From Strongylocentrotus purpuratus (lineage: Eukaryota > Echinodermata > Echinoidea > Camarodonta > Strongylocentrotidae), in the NCBI RefSeq assembly GCF_000002235.5, contig NW_022145606.1, forward strand, positions 24,428,095 through 24,492,094: a stretch of 64,000 nucleotides of DNA, read 5' to 3'. Below, in pieces: positions 57,501 to 60,394 of the stretch. The notes under the pieces are model-generated. The model was not told the origin of the DNA, made no database searches, and worked only from the letters and a program-made list of their open reading frames with translations. The number at the start of each line of letters is the position of its first letter. The first letter of the stretch is position 1. The position numbers were made by a program, and so were the translations under genes.

Positions 57501-60394
57501 CATTATAAAAAGCCCCTCCTTACCAACGAAAAATAGAAGAAAGATAATCTAACTCAAATCATTGCCATCAAACAAGGTGAGACATGTGAACAGACAGAAG
57601 ATCGATAAACGCTGGGATTTTTAGATAAATATTTACCAATATTAGCATTTTCCCAATTAATAGGCTTGCCAGGGCAATTACAATCATGATACTTTTATAG
57701 TATGCTTCCGTCCACCGAAGAAGTTTCCAGGCTATAACGTCATGTGTGCTAACCGAATTGGAAAACAGCCACATTTCCGTTCCGCAGGGGTGTGTCCCAG
57801 GGAGTCCCTCTCTCACCGATAGTCTTCTTGTTTTATAGTCTCCAAGCCTGTGTTGAATCCTCTTAAATATCTGGAAAGTTGTTATTGTTATGATCTGAAT
57901 GGAATACAGTTTATTAGCGTCCCATTCGCAGATGACTTCAACATAATAACCGCTACCAAACCTTCTCATGAACGATGTATGGATGATTTTAATTAGTTAT
58001 TTGACCAAAGATAAATTTCAATCTGAAGCATAAAAGAACTGGAGCCTGTCCGTTAGCAGTGGGAAGCAAACGGAGGTCGACTTTTCATTCGGTGACCATC
58101 ATCTGCAAGCAATCGAAAAAGTACCACAAACATGTATAGCGTCAACTATAACGTTCCGTATGAAGTATTCTGATGAAGAAGGTTATGCTCAAAGGTGTCA
58201 TAAAAATCAAGTAACGTCACACGAATCATGGCATTACGGCTTTTGGCATCGTGGAGCAGTTCGGGGACCATTTTGTTCTCTTTCTCTATGTAGCCATTGA
58301 TCCCTTTCAGGAATGCTTTCTGCGTCACAGAATCAGTGAGTCTGTTACCAACTGCTTACTGTTCAAAGCGGTCAGCTAGAATCTGGAGGAAGATCTTTCC
58401 TATGCATGACGTTAGGGCAATCATGCTGATGCACCTTGGGTCATCCGTGATGTTACCTTTGTAAATTAAGGTAACAATACTGCTTGACCAATCATCGGGC
58501 GGATATGGTGTTCACAGAAGAGTGTAGCCCAAAATTAGGGAGCTAGGGAGCTTCTTCAACACTCCATAAAATGTATGATACCATCAAGGGCGTCAACCCG
58601 AGCTTGAGCGTTGGAGGGACCCTCCCGTTTTTGTGCCCAATTCGTGATGAAATATTTAGCGGCGACTCAGCCAGCCAGTAAATAGGTGGGGGCGTTTTTA
58701 TTTGTTTTTGTATTTATTTATTGTTGGCCAAATCTGAAAATGTATTTATTTATTTATTTTTTTTATTTTTTTTAAAGAAAATGTAACTCTCGTCTCTTTG
58801 GCAATGTATACAAAATCGTTGTTTCTGGTGGTCCCTTTTTTTTTCTGACAAAACATGGTGGACATTTGATATGTACCCCCCTCCCTAGGAAAAATCGTTG
58901 GGGGACGTGTCACCCCCGTCCCTCTCTCGGGATTGACGCCCTTTGATACCATCTTCACCTGGCCCTGAGCATGGTTTGTTAGACTGGAGAAAACTCCTAC
59001 GTGCTTTGGCCGGTGCAAAGTTCATAGAGGCTTCATGGATTGCAGGATGAGTAGGTTTCATTACAATAATCATTGGCTGATTTCACATTGAATGTTGGTT
59101 TGGTTGCCGTTTTTTCTAAGACATCCTCTTAAGCATCTTTTCTGCGGATTTCCATAAGTCTGAGATATACATGTTTTCCCTTTCTCCTTGTAGTAGATAT
59201 GATGATGATTTGATGATAATTGTTGTACCCGACTGCTAGGAAAGTATTATACCGAATTCCTTGATGTTCTCTCCGAGGGATTTGGGAATGGGGATGGATG
59301 CCTTACGAAATGGCACGAGCGCGTTGACTTGGTCAAAATTGACAAAAGACTTAACTCCATTTGGTTGACAATCAGCCGTAGACGAAAGACTTCATGCATG
59401 GCTAATTGTCAACGAAACGGAAGTTTTTTGTTAATTCCGTTTGTTGCTACGGCAGTCAGCCAGTGAAAACGAAATTGTTTAATAGAATTATGGAAATGCA
59501 ACAACTACTTTAAACAAACAGAACTTTGTTATTCCTAGTTCATTTTACCTGATTGAGGTGTCATAGGAAAAGGCAGATACTCAACTTTCTGGAAATGTGA
59601 TTTTCTCTTTGAAATTCAGATACCGTCCGCCAAATTAGTTGTTGGTTTCTTTTCTTCAAATTGATGTTTATCACTCATGCGTGAAATATGCATTATATGA
59701 GTAGTATCAAATGAAAGAGGAGGATCTAAGCTTGACAAATATGTGTCATTTATCAATAGTAATTGTGATAAAGTTATGATAAAACATCGATAATTCTCGG
59801 TTTCGTTTTTTCTGGGACGCACTGTATAATGTATGTCATGTATAAGGCACAGGTTGTGAATAATCGTCTGAACTGAAATATGGGAGCTCAGATTTGTACA
59901 ACAAAATAATTATTTTGGGGTAAAATGCAGGATTTGCAAGATGGCATCATATGCCAATAGTGTTTCAAATTTGTTAGTGCCATTTCCAAGCCAAGATTAG
60001 GTAGGGGAAATCACCGACAACATAGAGTAAGAATTTCATTAGTCATCCCATTGGTCTATTCTAAATAAAAAAATTTTTTTGCAGATCTGCGCAGAAAGTA
60101 ACGGACGATCAACTCATCGAAGTCTCAAAGAAAATTCCCCATACTAAATACACCGAGTTGAGTGTAAAGTTGGAATGCTCTATTACTTCTTCAGATAATA
60201 TACTAGACAAGTGTAACCAAGACTGTGAGAAAGCACTTCTGAAAGTGCTCAACAACTGGAATCAGCAAACGACATGTAATCACCGGGACGAGCTTATAAA
60301 GGCGCTAATCAAAGTAGAAGCTGCAGGACTGATTACTGAAATATTTCCCGACTACGTACACGACCAAGAACCAGCTTTGCCGAAGAAGGACTAG
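2957..60394 (+). CDS. ROCO family GTPase with C-terminal Death domain (17 exons, gene-level entry)
   Basis: Joined exons: 2957-3071, 9443-9572, 17432-17490 (or 17373-17490), 19207-19252, 22738-22895, 23969-24073, 26137-26313, 26727-26837, 28106-28240, 32713-32892, 34723-34896, 35239-35350, 36073-36230, 39524-39598, 47503-47719, 52615-52684, 60085-60394. All introns are GT-AG, and every junction except exon 2/3 keeps phase. The protein is about 775-800 residues: P-loop at residues 65-72, Roc through exon 8, COR in exons 9-15, Ala/Ser linker, Death domain at the C-terminus. Roc-COR proteins are GTP-regulated signalling proteins (LRRK2, MFHAS1, DAPK1), and Death domains recruit partners by homotypic contact. 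An apoptosis or innate-immune adaptor role is inferred only. No LRR, ankyrin or kinase is seen, though N-terminal exons could lie left of the window. The introns are full of transposons and satellites. Confidence 0.85.
4142..4400. repeat. Polypurine (G/A) tract
   Basis: About 260 bases of almost pure G and A on the plus strand, built from GAAAG/GGAAA words. Open frames across it are Lys/Arg/Glu or, on the other strand, Phe/Ser/Leu runs and are artefacts. Such mirror-like tracts can form triplex (H-) DNA. Confidence 0.85.
4703..6725. repeat. Tandem satellite array, unit about 115 bp (array 1)
   Basis: Roughly sixteen diverged units. Each has the landmarks CTTCCGCGCTTCGCGCG, a G run, AACTGAATTCAGACAA, TTAAGAGTCGA(A/G)AACGGTAC, CGAATCGTCTTC, TTTCTCTAATAATTTAA and GAAACGTCAAAG. 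The CGCGCTTCGCGCG core is self-complementary. A foldback transposon interrupts it at 4964-5487. The same satellite recurs in intron 14. A right-hand end CTCCGCGCCTG at 6797-6807 matches the terminal repeat of the element at 42100-43891. Confidence 0.9.
4964..5487. mobile_element. TTAA-flanked non-autonomous DNA transposon (copy 1)
   Basis: It is bounded by TTAA on both sides (4960-4963, 5488-5491), with inverted ends AGGTACTATGTCCC and GGGACAAAGTACCT. It sits inside a satellite unit, so insertion is clear: the satellite resumes with TAAGAGTCGAAAACG right after it. A 90-codon open frame lies on the minus strand (5121-5393). A second copy is at 56106-56646. Confidence 0.82.
7960..8275. repeat. 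Cluster of long homopolymer runs next to a repeat end
   Basis: Runs of G, C and A of 10-20 bases follow one another. The stretch begins just after CAGGCGCGTACGAAGC (7945), which resembles the left terminal repeat at 42100. No coding potential; open frames here are artefacts. Confidence 0.7.
8480..8684. mobile_element. Small TTAA-flanked MITE (copy 1)
   Basis: Flanked by TTAA (8476-8479, 8685-8688), it starts CTCTTATCGTGCC and ends CAGGCTATGAG. The interior contains TCTGATTAACGCAATGG and TGAGCATGAACAATAACTG. A related copy in inverted orientation lies at 61229-61489 just past the gene. Confidence 0.7.
9443..9572 (+). CDS. ROCO gene exon 2: Roc P-loop
   Basis: It encodes DPEEAIKNGMAPWNRSR, then IMVIGPAGVGKTSLIRRL. 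GPAGVGKT is a perfect Walker A/G1 motif (GxxxxGKT), and the hydrophobic strand IMVI before it is the usual Roc beta-1. The acceptor is TTTGTTTAAAG|GG; the donor is a consensus GTAAGT at 9573. The exon ends with two bases of a codon, which does not match the phase of the 17432 acceptor (see exon 3). Confidence 0.9.
11009..11719. mobile_element. TTAA-flanked non-autonomous DNA transposon, GC-rich
   Basis: Left end TTAA-TGCTAGTTTTACATTATG and right end CATAATGTAACCCTAGCA-TTAA are inverted repeats; homology extends inward (GTTCCCGACGGCCACGGCA against its complement, with changes). The interior is clearly richer in GC than the surroundings and made of short degenerate words (AACGTGA, CGTGACAG). 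No transposase frame is seen. Confidence 0.75.
12238..12732 (+). other. Orphan open frame, 164 codons, function not recognised
   Basis: Complete frame from ATG to TAA inside intron 2 and the longest non-repeat frame in the window. The composition looks protein-like rather than low-complexity: blocks such as DPYTGTRCGFVYWSFGY, NSWELVNDAHTG and LADPWFEETCARWI. No signal peptide and no convincing motif. AATAAA overlaps the stop. It could be an old retroposed copy, a lineage-specific gene or chance; no splice signal ties it to the ROCO gene. Confidence 0.25.
13157..14262. repeat. Segmental duplication block, copy 1
   Basis: About 1.1 kb from CGTCTCCCCTCC to CTTGCGGCAT, repeated almost base for base at 15795-16901. 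It includes a C-rich run of the 17-bp minisatellite (13350-13555) and about 700 bp of otherwise unique sequence. Near identity implies a recent duplication. Confidence 0.95.
13350..13555. repeat. 17-bp minisatellite, C-rich orientation
   Basis: Units of the type GAGGACAATTACCCCCC with variants ACAACTACCCCC and GATGACAAC. The same family occurs at 15989-16196 in this orientation and, in the opposite orientation, at 15186-15300, 15571-15794 and 17041-17311. A relative is at 31552-31975. Confidence 0.92.
14263..15433. other. Spacer present in only one copy of the duplication
   Basis: About 1.17 kb between block copy 1 and the SINE head. It includes a C run, a region of short diverged words (14340-14640) and the tail half of the SINE. 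It is absent from the second copy, where block 2 joins SINE head sequence directly. No gene is seen. Confidence 0.7.
15296..15545 (-). mobile_element. tRNA-derived SINE, near full length
   Basis: On the minus strand it begins with a tRNA-like head GGTGGCTCAGTGGTTAGAGC (A box), a CAT anticodon-like loop and GTTCGAACCCC (B box). A middle region and the end AAGTGGCTACCCTGGTGAAA follow, then an (ATT)n tail, read here as (AAT)n at 15296-15316. The structure is that of a tRNA-derived SINE with a LINE-like tail. The tRNA part is not expected to be a working tRNA gene. Confidence 0.85.
15571..15794. repeat. 17-bp minisatellite, G-rich orientation
   Basis: Units GGGGGGTAATTGTCCTC and GGGGGTAGTTGTCCTC, the reverse complement of the array at 13350, interrupted by two long G runs. 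It abuts block copy 2, so within 600 bp the same repeat lies in both orientations. Confidence 0.9.
15795..16901. repeat. Segmental duplication block, copy 2
   Basis: Near-identical copy of 13157-14262, including the C-rich minisatellite (15989-16196) and the same short frames on both strands. A few single-base differences are visible in the minisatellite and A/T runs. Confidence 0.95.
16905..17040 (-). mobile_element. tRNA-derived SINE head, duplicated and truncated
   Basis: Same sequence as 15434-15570 (A and B boxes included), but the LINE-like tail is missing: the copy is joined directly to block copy 2. It is part of the second unit of the segmental duplication rather than an independent insertion. 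Confidence 0.85.
17041..17311. repeat. 17-bp minisatellite, G-rich orientation, second unit
   Basis: Copy of 15571-15794 with two or three extra units at the right. It ends about 120 bp before the exon 3 acceptor, so the duplication approaches coding sequence. Confidence 0.9.
17432..17490 (+). CDS. ROCO gene exon 3 (start uncertain): Roc switch I region
   Basis: It encodes KDDLIQSIAMDSEIRSHSP and ends in phase 0 at a GTAAGA donor, which fits exon 4. The acceptor at 17432 follows a good pyrimidine tract (GCTTTGTGTTTGTAG) but leaves two leading bases, while exon 2 also leaves two, so direct joining shifts into a stop. An acceptor at 17373 (ATATTTGTAG) in the same open frame restores phase and adds about 20 residues (KMAKAWLLMLDTFRC...). 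A small unseen exon between 9573 and 17431 with length 2 modulo 3 would also solve it. SIAMDSE may be the position of the TxGI switch I motif of other Roc domains. Confidence 0.6.
17491..19206 (+). other. Intron 3 of ROCO gene
   Basis: AT-rich, apparently unique, with poly(A) and poly(T) runs near 18248, 18650 and 18980. I see no repeat or exon in it. Confidence 0.6.
19207..19252 (+). CDS. ROCO gene exon 4: polar insert in Roc
   Basis: A short exon of 46 bases encodes RSTGGEENKSDPEFK plus one base that completes an Asp codon with exon 5. The acceptor is CTCTCTTTTAG and the donor AAAG|GTACGT, both strong. Phases fit both neighbours. The segment is hydrophilic and fits the variable loop between switch I and strand beta-3 seen in animal ROCO proteins. 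Confidence 0.7.
19253..22737 (+). other. Intron 4 of ROCO gene
   Basis: Contains minus-strand LINE remains with a SINE fragment (20164-20950) and a (TG)n/(CG)n microsatellite at 22245-22292. The rest is AT-rich and unremarkable. Confidence 0.6.
20164..20950 (-). mobile_element. LINE 3' remnant with SINE fragment
   Basis: Starts with a GATTT repeat tail (20164-20200, the 3' end of a minus-strand LINE). At 20669-20950 the minus strand encodes WANSKSNVDAILLLQKKAMR and LQIALFMFRLQNGLLPSYF, the C-terminal part of a CR1-like ORF2. Between them, about 20565-20690, is a tRNA-SINE-like head (GGTTCAGTGACAAAGCAATG, then a decayed B box GGATCAAAAC). Confidence 0.7.
22738..22895 (+). CDS. ROCO gene exon 5: Roc G3 motif
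   Basis: It encodes SNRSTLDENEKIANILQGI, then KVDITYSIWDFGGQEVYYIT, then HP. DFGGQ is the G3 (DxxG) motif of Roc GTPases, and WDFGGQEVYY..HP is close to the family signature. The acceptor AAATCAG and donor CCA|GTAAGT are both consensus, with phase 2 in and phase 0 out. Confidence 0.93.
22896..23968 (+). other. Intron 5 of ROCO gene
   Basis: Short AG-rich runs near 22925 and 23160-23240 and a stretch of telomere-like words (GGGTAAGGGTTTGAGTTAGG) at 23745-23816. No coding sequence is seen. Confidence 0.55.
23969..24073 (+). CDS. ROCO gene exon 6: Roc strand beta-4
   Basis: It encodes LFLSWRSLYILVIPLHLELS, then an acidic/basic stretch ending NAPKP. It continues directly from ITHP in exon 5, matching the family pattern HPxFLxxRxLYxLV after G3. 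Exactly 35 codons lie between CTGTACAG and GTAAGT. Confidence 0.88.
24074..26136 (+). other. Intron 6 of ROCO gene
   Basis: Several overlapping open frames on both strands between 24555 and 25190 have no recognised motif and overlap one another, so I treat them as chance. No repeat family is recognised. Confidence 0.5.
26137..26313 (+). CDS. ROCO gene exon 7: Roc G4 region
   Basis: 59 codons. The first part (THRTILDLVHFWLMSVYTHA) matches the amphipathic helix FWLxSVxxHA that precedes G4 in Roc domains. VLIIGTFAGDK follows where family members have VLIVGTHADK. Here His is Phe and a Gly is inserted before Asp-Lys, so guanine recognition may be altered. The acceptor is CAATTCAG and the donor AAG|GTAAGA. 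Confidence 0.9.
26314..26726 (+). other. Intron 7 of ROCO gene
   Basis: Short intron with a (GA)n run at 26627-26645. Nothing else is seen. Confidence 0.6.
26727..26837 (+). CDS. ROCO gene exon 8: end of Roc
   Basis: 37 codons: VESKVQELEVLIGSQPYQKQ, then VLFPICVIDNKSSTRSE. The helix after G4 and the VDN-type strand (here VIDNKS) are typical of the last part of Roc in MFHAS1-like proteins. The acceptor is TATACACAG and the donor GAA|GTAAGT, in phase 0 on both sides. Confidence 0.9.
26838..28105 (+). other. Intron 8 of ROCO gene
   Basis: AT-rich, no repeat family or exon recognised. An open frame at 27869-28270 runs through the intron into exon 9 in the same frame; only the part from 28106 is supported as coding. 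Confidence 0.55.
28106..28240 (+). CDS. ROCO gene exon 9: Roc to COR junction
   Basis: 45 codons: VNTIQDRIDTLIKDLEYM, then KPVKWRTFLTEIED and TLTVTE. The sequence KPVKWRxFLxxIE is the usual start of COR (compare IPxxWLxLE in the family). The acceptor is TATTTTGCAG and the donor GAG|GTAAGC. Confidence 0.9.
28399..28650 (+). pseudogene. LINE ORF2 C-terminal fragment
   Basis: Encodes LPMLCERRNDLLLRFGRGLL, then LLDLPCCKTQRYRNSAIPFL and TRMLN. The ERRNxLxxRF and CKTxRYxNSxIPFLxRxLN pattern is the conserved C-terminal tail of CR1/L2-type ORF2 proteins. No RT is attached. It is short and probably 5'-truncated. Confidence 0.75.
29996..30272 (+). mobile_element. tRNA-derived SINE nested in LINE
   Basis: The head TAGTCTAGTGGTTTAAGCAC (A box) is followed by a decayed B box (GTTAGATCGCGAA), the body GGGTGAGGTAAATAGGTACC and the end GGCGCTATAGAAATGCC, then a (ATC/ATT)n tail. 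This end is that of a SINE type common in marine deuterostome genomes. It splits the LINE exactly after its PFDT motif. Confidence 0.85.
31031..31309 (+). pseudogene. LINE ORF2 C-terminal fragment
   Basis: 92-codon open stretch, the best preserved part of the LINE at 29560-31535. It carries the C-terminal LxxRRxxLCxxFA and FxxSSIPxxxRxLN patterns of CR1-like ORF2. The stop is followed by about 200 bp of 3' UTR and the TTGAA tail. Confidence 0.75.
31552..31975. repeat. Minisatellite with internal inversion
   Basis: Left part: units like GGACAACTACCCCCTA. From about 31840 the complement appears (GTAGTTGTCCTAGGGGG). The arms can therefore pair. It resembles the 17-bp minisatellite of intron 2 but with TAG in place of GAG. 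Confidence 0.85.
32713..32892 (+). CDS. ROCO gene exon 10: COR-A
   Basis: 60 codons. VDDVLKFYHEIGHLIYH matches the COR block LxFLHxxGxxxxF. ELTVLKPQYLNSIVSNIITV matches the VxLxPQWLxDxxxxVI block. The acceptor is TTTCACACAG and the donor TTG|GTAAGA. It joins exon 9 in phase across a 4.5-kb repeat-filled intron. Confidence 0.93.
33424..33610 (+). pseudogene. Penelope-like element: GIY-YIG endonuclease remnant
   Basis: One frame gives AMRLANKLRNILVHPKDKF and GVFK. After a shift, the next gives PCLSCHVVYIGET, then TLKT and KRTYKQL. The order LRxxLVxPKDK, GVxK, CxxCxxVYIGET is that of the C-terminal GIY-YIG endonuclease of Penelope-like retroelements. The frameshift and stop show it is dead. Confidence 0.72.
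34054..34480 (-). mobile_element. LINE 3' fragment with (CAAA)n tail
   Basis: The tail is read on the plus strand as (TTTG)n at 34055-34080. On the minus strand, sequence near 34390-34470 encodes YIGIKLFNELPESIRLANN, the W/FNxLPxxIR motif at the end of CR1-like ORF2. Confidence 0.65.
34329..34353. repeat. (TA)n microsatellite
   Basis: Uninterrupted alternating A and T inside a LINE 3' region. Confidence 0.9.
34723..34896 (+). CDS. ROCO gene exon 11: COR winged-helix part
   Basis: 58 codons: KGDLAKYWTDLKEKGILSIE, then LIQAVWKEH and YIINMMLKFDLICEIPD. The L(W)xxLxxxGxLxxxLIxxxW and LLxxFxLI blocks are the core COR helices. The acceptor is TTTTAACCTAG and the donor GGG|GTAAGA. Confidence 0.93.
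34897..35238 (+). other. Intron 11 of ROCO gene
   Basis: Short AT-rich intron, GTAAGA to TTTCAG. Nothing notable is seen. Confidence 0.7.
35239..35350 (+). CDS. ROCO gene exon 12: COR
   Basis: It encodes KKRFFVPCRSSPKLDEWEK, then DVTFTIDFHQFLP, leaving one base. YFVPxxL followed by a strand ending in FLPxGFFxR is the COR-B start in this family. The acceptor is CTTATTTCAG and the donor CCAG|GTTGGT, a weaker donor, but the phase fits exon 13 exactly (an Asp codon is formed). Confidence 0.9.
35351..36072 (+). other. Intron 12 of ROCO gene
   Basis: AT-rich, no repeat family recognised. The reading frame of exon 12 stays open for about 130 bases into it, but the phase to exon 13 supports the donor at 35351. 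Confidence 0.6.
36073..36230 (+). CDS. ROCO gene exon 13: COR-B
   Basis: After completing Asp, it encodes GFLHRFYVRMARWSMERKP, then HCREMVFYIDNGHRVVM and HDCEIK. The (LP)DGFLxRFxVRxxRW pattern is a hallmark of COR. The start is at TTTGATAG, the end at AAG|GTAGGA, and the exon closes in phase 0. Confidence 0.93.
36340..36660 (+). pseudogene. LINE reverse transcriptase fragment with YADDT motif
   Basis: The plus strand encodes LYADDTVIYLADDM, which is RT block C with both catalytic Asp. After a microsatellite expansion comes NNVMCMLFGTGAVLSKF, the next conserved block (N.xKTxxMLFGT type). The fragment is split by the microsatellite. Confidence 0.72.
36467..36519. repeat. (ATT)n then (TA)n microsatellite
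   Basis: Compound repeat inside the LINE RT fragment, between its YADD and MLFGT blocks. Confidence 0.9.
37540..38570. repeat. 0.4-kb repeat: one inverted and two direct copies
   Basis: Left arm about 37540-37690 (CACCTAAAAGTTGTATTTTG ... TCTGATATTTCCCGCAAA) is the reverse complement of 37765-37890. The right part recurs as a direct copy at about 38160-38570 (CAATGAATAAT.TACACC, TTCATGATAATAGCAGACAA, ATATGCAAATT.ATGAC). The loop of the inverted pair contains long C and G runs. Confidence 0.85.
39524..39598 (+). CDS. ROCO gene exon 14: COR-B
   Basis: A 25-codon exon encodes VMIYAVKPDGAPPERTKNK, then VSLDER. The acceptor is GTCTTAATAG and the donor CGC|GTAAGT, in phase 0 on both sides. It continues the beta-rich COR-B half after exon 13 and is followed by the helical end of COR in exon 15. 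Confidence 0.85.
40073..40767. mobile_element. GC-rich foldback element
   Basis: Left arm GGCCCGGTCACACAGGGAGG continues through GACGCATGGGGAACGC and GGCCAGCGCAT. The right arm is its complement, ending CCTCCCTGTGTGACCGGGCC. Arms of over 60 bases enclose a centre of short permuted words (GCGCTAGCAACACGC, TGTGCGCCC). The GGCCCGGTCACAC end is a recurrent repeat end in invertebrate genomes as far as I know. Overlapping frames here are artefacts. Confidence 0.88.
41225..41450. repeat. Polypurine tracts with C/G runs
   Basis: GA-rich sequence at 41225-41335 and 41399-41450, separated by a G run and a C run. Similar in texture to the tract at 4142-4400. Confidence 0.8.
41790..42090. repeat. Minisatellite, unit about 95-125 bp, three copies
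   Basis: Repeated words ATGCTCATCTGAC, TTAAATGCCTAAAACCCC, GAGCTTCCGGGG (or variant) and CCGCCCCCTGGACCCCAC. Three diverged units lead directly into the left end of the element at 42100. Confidence 0.75.
42100..43891. mobile_element. Terminal-repeat-bounded element filled with satellite (array 2)
   Basis: The left end CAGGCGCGTAGCCAGG and right end CCTGGATCCGCGCCTG are inverted repeats (14 of 16 match by eye). Inside are about fourteen units of the same satellite as in intron 1 (GCTTCCGCGCTTCGCGCG, GACGAGGATTAAGAGTCGAG, ACGAATCGTCTTCTTTCTC). The right end matches CTCCGCGCCTG after array 1. No transposase is seen. Target duplication is not clear. Confidence 0.7.
44464..44754 (-). pseudogene. 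LINE ORF2 C-terminus
   Basis: Open stretch encoding ARILPN-type sequence TRILNNFHIPGVRTLVSRN, then FRGPNIWNDIPIDIRLSPSL. The W(N)xIPxxIR motif is typical of CR1/L2-like ORF2 ends. Confidence 0.75.
44938..45197 (-). mobile_element. LINE 3' fragment nested in another LINE
   Basis: The minus strand encodes VAAAKEWNKLPSSIKAAASV, then FKKLLKTYLFPT and stop, followed by a 3' UTR and an (AAT)n tail (44938-44967 on the plus strand). It interrupts the outer LINE between PKEILI and LILPHLNY. The tail type differs from the outer LINE, so it is a different family. Confidence 0.82.
45393..45674 (-). pseudogene. LINE reverse transcriptase core fragment
   Basis: Open frame of 93 codons with CGVPQGSILGPLLFHLYVND and FADDTSVFMS, then INKLVINIKKTHLMIF. 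These are RT blocks B to D in the right order. It belongs to the LINE at 44085-45750. Confidence 0.85.
46578..47449. mobile_element. TA-flanked foldback element (Tc1/mariner-type MITE)
   Basis: Flanked by TA on both sides. Ends are CAGTGTGTCCCGAAAAAAAC and its complement. Inner arms also pair: CCCTGGTAGACTCAGTGGTG and ACCTTCACCCCACATTTC recur inverted. Internal words CTCAACTTTCATATGACACC link it to the related element at 61889-62615. No transposase frame. Confidence 0.88.
47503..47719 (+). CDS. ROCO gene exon 15: COR C-terminus with Cys cluster
   Basis: 72 codons plus one base: VIVDLHTTLEDLKNLWAKR, then VGIWCQRCAKNKRK, IHIRDILEEQTEKACCDEG and YVGHILKAFTK. The helix ending in LW and the CxxC block followed by CCxxxC resemble the Cys-containing end of COR in animal ROCO proteins, and metal binding is possible. 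The acceptor is TTGATTAAG (weak tract) and the donor AAAG|GTTAGT. It joins exon 16 to make a Glu codon. Confidence 0.88.
48148..48201. repeat. (GA)n and (GAT)n microsatellites
   Basis: Twelve GA units followed after six bases by about eight GAT units. Confidence 0.9.
48300..49060. repeat. Diverged direct duplication
   Basis: About 48300-48700 and 48775-49060 share, in the same order, TGTTATTACAT, GCTGTTGATT...TTATA.CGGAACA, ATCATC.TCAT.AAGGA, CGGAAAAA.CAA, TTACAATGGT.ACTT and CTAGCTGTAAAA. The copies are old and have indels. Confidence 0.6.
49939..50394. mobile_element. Foldback element
   Basis: Left arm GCCTATCCGATATGCGTCGG...GGCGCGGGCGTCAGCCCGAG. The right arm is the complement, ending CGCCTATCGGATAGGC. 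Arms of about 100 bases carry a few differences. C runs flank it on both sides. Confidence 0.88.
51393..51660. repeat. Near-perfect palindrome
   Basis: Left arm GGACAAAGAAAGCAGACAAA, CAGTTCCTCATTCTACCC, GGAACATCC..TCACTGCTA, GTAGAACAGGTG. The right arm is its complement back to GGACAAAGAAAGCGGACAAA. The centre is near 51520. Arms of about 130 bases, with a few mismatches. Confidence 0.9.
52615..52684 (+). CDS. ROCO gene exon 16: Ala/Ser-rich linker
   Basis: Short exon encoding TAKTSPGRKGAAAADEVSTS, then KA and two bases of an Arg codon. It is low-complexity and probably disordered, as expected for a hinge between COR and the Death domain. The acceptor is TTACAATCAG and the donor CCAG|GTTAGA. 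Both phases fit. Confidence 0.75.
53815..54790. repeat. Tandem array, unit about 130 bp
   Basis: About seven units, each with GATGACGGCAAGACATAGGG, a GATAATAATAATAAGATAGA stretch, GATGACGGAAAGAAAGAGAG and AGAATGAATAAAGATAATAA. Unit length is not a multiple of three, yet the minus strand stays open for 349 codons (54868-53819) because the unit lacks stops in any minus-strand frame. The product would be Ile/Leu/Phe/Tyr-rich and is an artefact in my view. Confidence 0.92.
54791..55113. repeat. Inverted companion of the 130-bp array
   Basis: Units of about 65-75 bp (TTATTCATTCTTATTCTATC, CTACTCTCTTTCTTGCTGTC, ATCTCTATCTCTTTCTTTC) are the reverse complement of half of the 130-bp unit. Together the two arrays form a very long potential hairpin centred near 54790. 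Confidence 0.88.
55112..55252 (-). pseudogene. Possible piggyBac-like transposase N-terminus, truncated
   Basis: A 46-codon frame from ATG begins MAPAGKRQRVFSVEEARDLV and continues with an acidic Ser/Asp-rich run (DSDSDESSSDEDSSD). A basic start, a helix and then an acidic S/D tract is how many PGBD transposases begin. The frame ends exactly where the tandem array starts, so the rest is missing. The family assignment is tentative. Confidence 0.35.
56106..56646. mobile_element. TTAA-type non-autonomous DNA transposon (copy 2)
   Basis: Same family as 4964-5487: ACTATGTCCCTTTTGCAGCC at the left, GCAAATGG.ACA.AGTACCT then TTAA at the right. The left flank is TTAC rather than TTAA. It contains a G run near 56550 and a minus-strand frame (56250-56534) related to that of copy 1. 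Confidence 0.8.
57690..58090 (+). pseudogene. LINE RT fragment (blocks B-D), plus strand
   Basis: The plus strand encodes RRGVSQGVPLSPIVFLFY, then SVPFADDFNIITATKPSHER. These are RT blocks B and C with both catalytic Asp. The RGVxQGxPLSP form points to an R2/NeSL-like or related clade rather than CR1 (CGVPQGS). No complete frame. Confidence 0.7.
58130..58640 (-). pseudogene. LINE RT fragment (blocks 0-A), minus strand
   Basis: The minus strand encodes LIYKGNITDDPRCISMIALT, then SCIGKIFLQILADRF and, at 58146-58328, TQKAFLKGINGYIEKENKM and RVTLLDFYDTFEHNLL. These are the RT blocks that should precede those at 57690-58090, with the same clade flavour (L.SCxGKxF, QKAF.xGxxG), but in the opposite orientation. 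Confidence 0.7.
59189..59316 (-). mobile_element. SINE fragment
   Basis: Shares GATGATGATT..., CCCGACTGCTAGGAAAG, CTCTCCGAGGGA and GATGCCTTACGAAATGGCAC with the better preserved SINE at 63482-63680, in the same orientation. The tRNA-like head is missing. Confidence 0.6.
59335..59824. mobile_element. Partial TA-flanked element
   Basis: Ends with TCGGTTTCGTTTTTTCTGGG then ACGCACTG-TA, identical in type to the right end of 61889-62615. The left terminal repeat is missing; the sequence starts inside the element (GACAAAAGACTTAACTCC). Confidence 0.8.
60085..60394 (+). CDS. ROCO gene exon 17: Death domain and stop codon
   Basis: 102 codons and a TAG stop. VTDDQLIEVSKKI, YTELSVKLECS, EKALLKVLNNWNQQ and RDELIKALIKVEAAGLITEI correspond to the six helices of a Death domain: W in helix 5, then the R/E..L..AL...G...I pattern of helix 6. 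It ends in a charged tail (PALPKKD). The acceptor follows a run of T (TTTTTTTGCAG). DAPK1 also has Roc-COR followed by a Death domain, but it carries kinase and ankyrin parts that are not seen here. Confidence 0.9.

Larger units (their letters stand above)
52685..60084 (+). other. Intron 16 of ROCO gene
   Basis: No repeat family is recognised at 52.7-53.8 kb. Then follow a 130-bp tandem array with inverted companion (53815-55113), a short transposase-like frame (55112-55252), a TTAA element (56106-56646), LINE RT pieces in both orientations (57690-58640), a SINE fragment (59189-59316) and part of a TA-flanked element (59335-59824). Confidence 0.55.
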
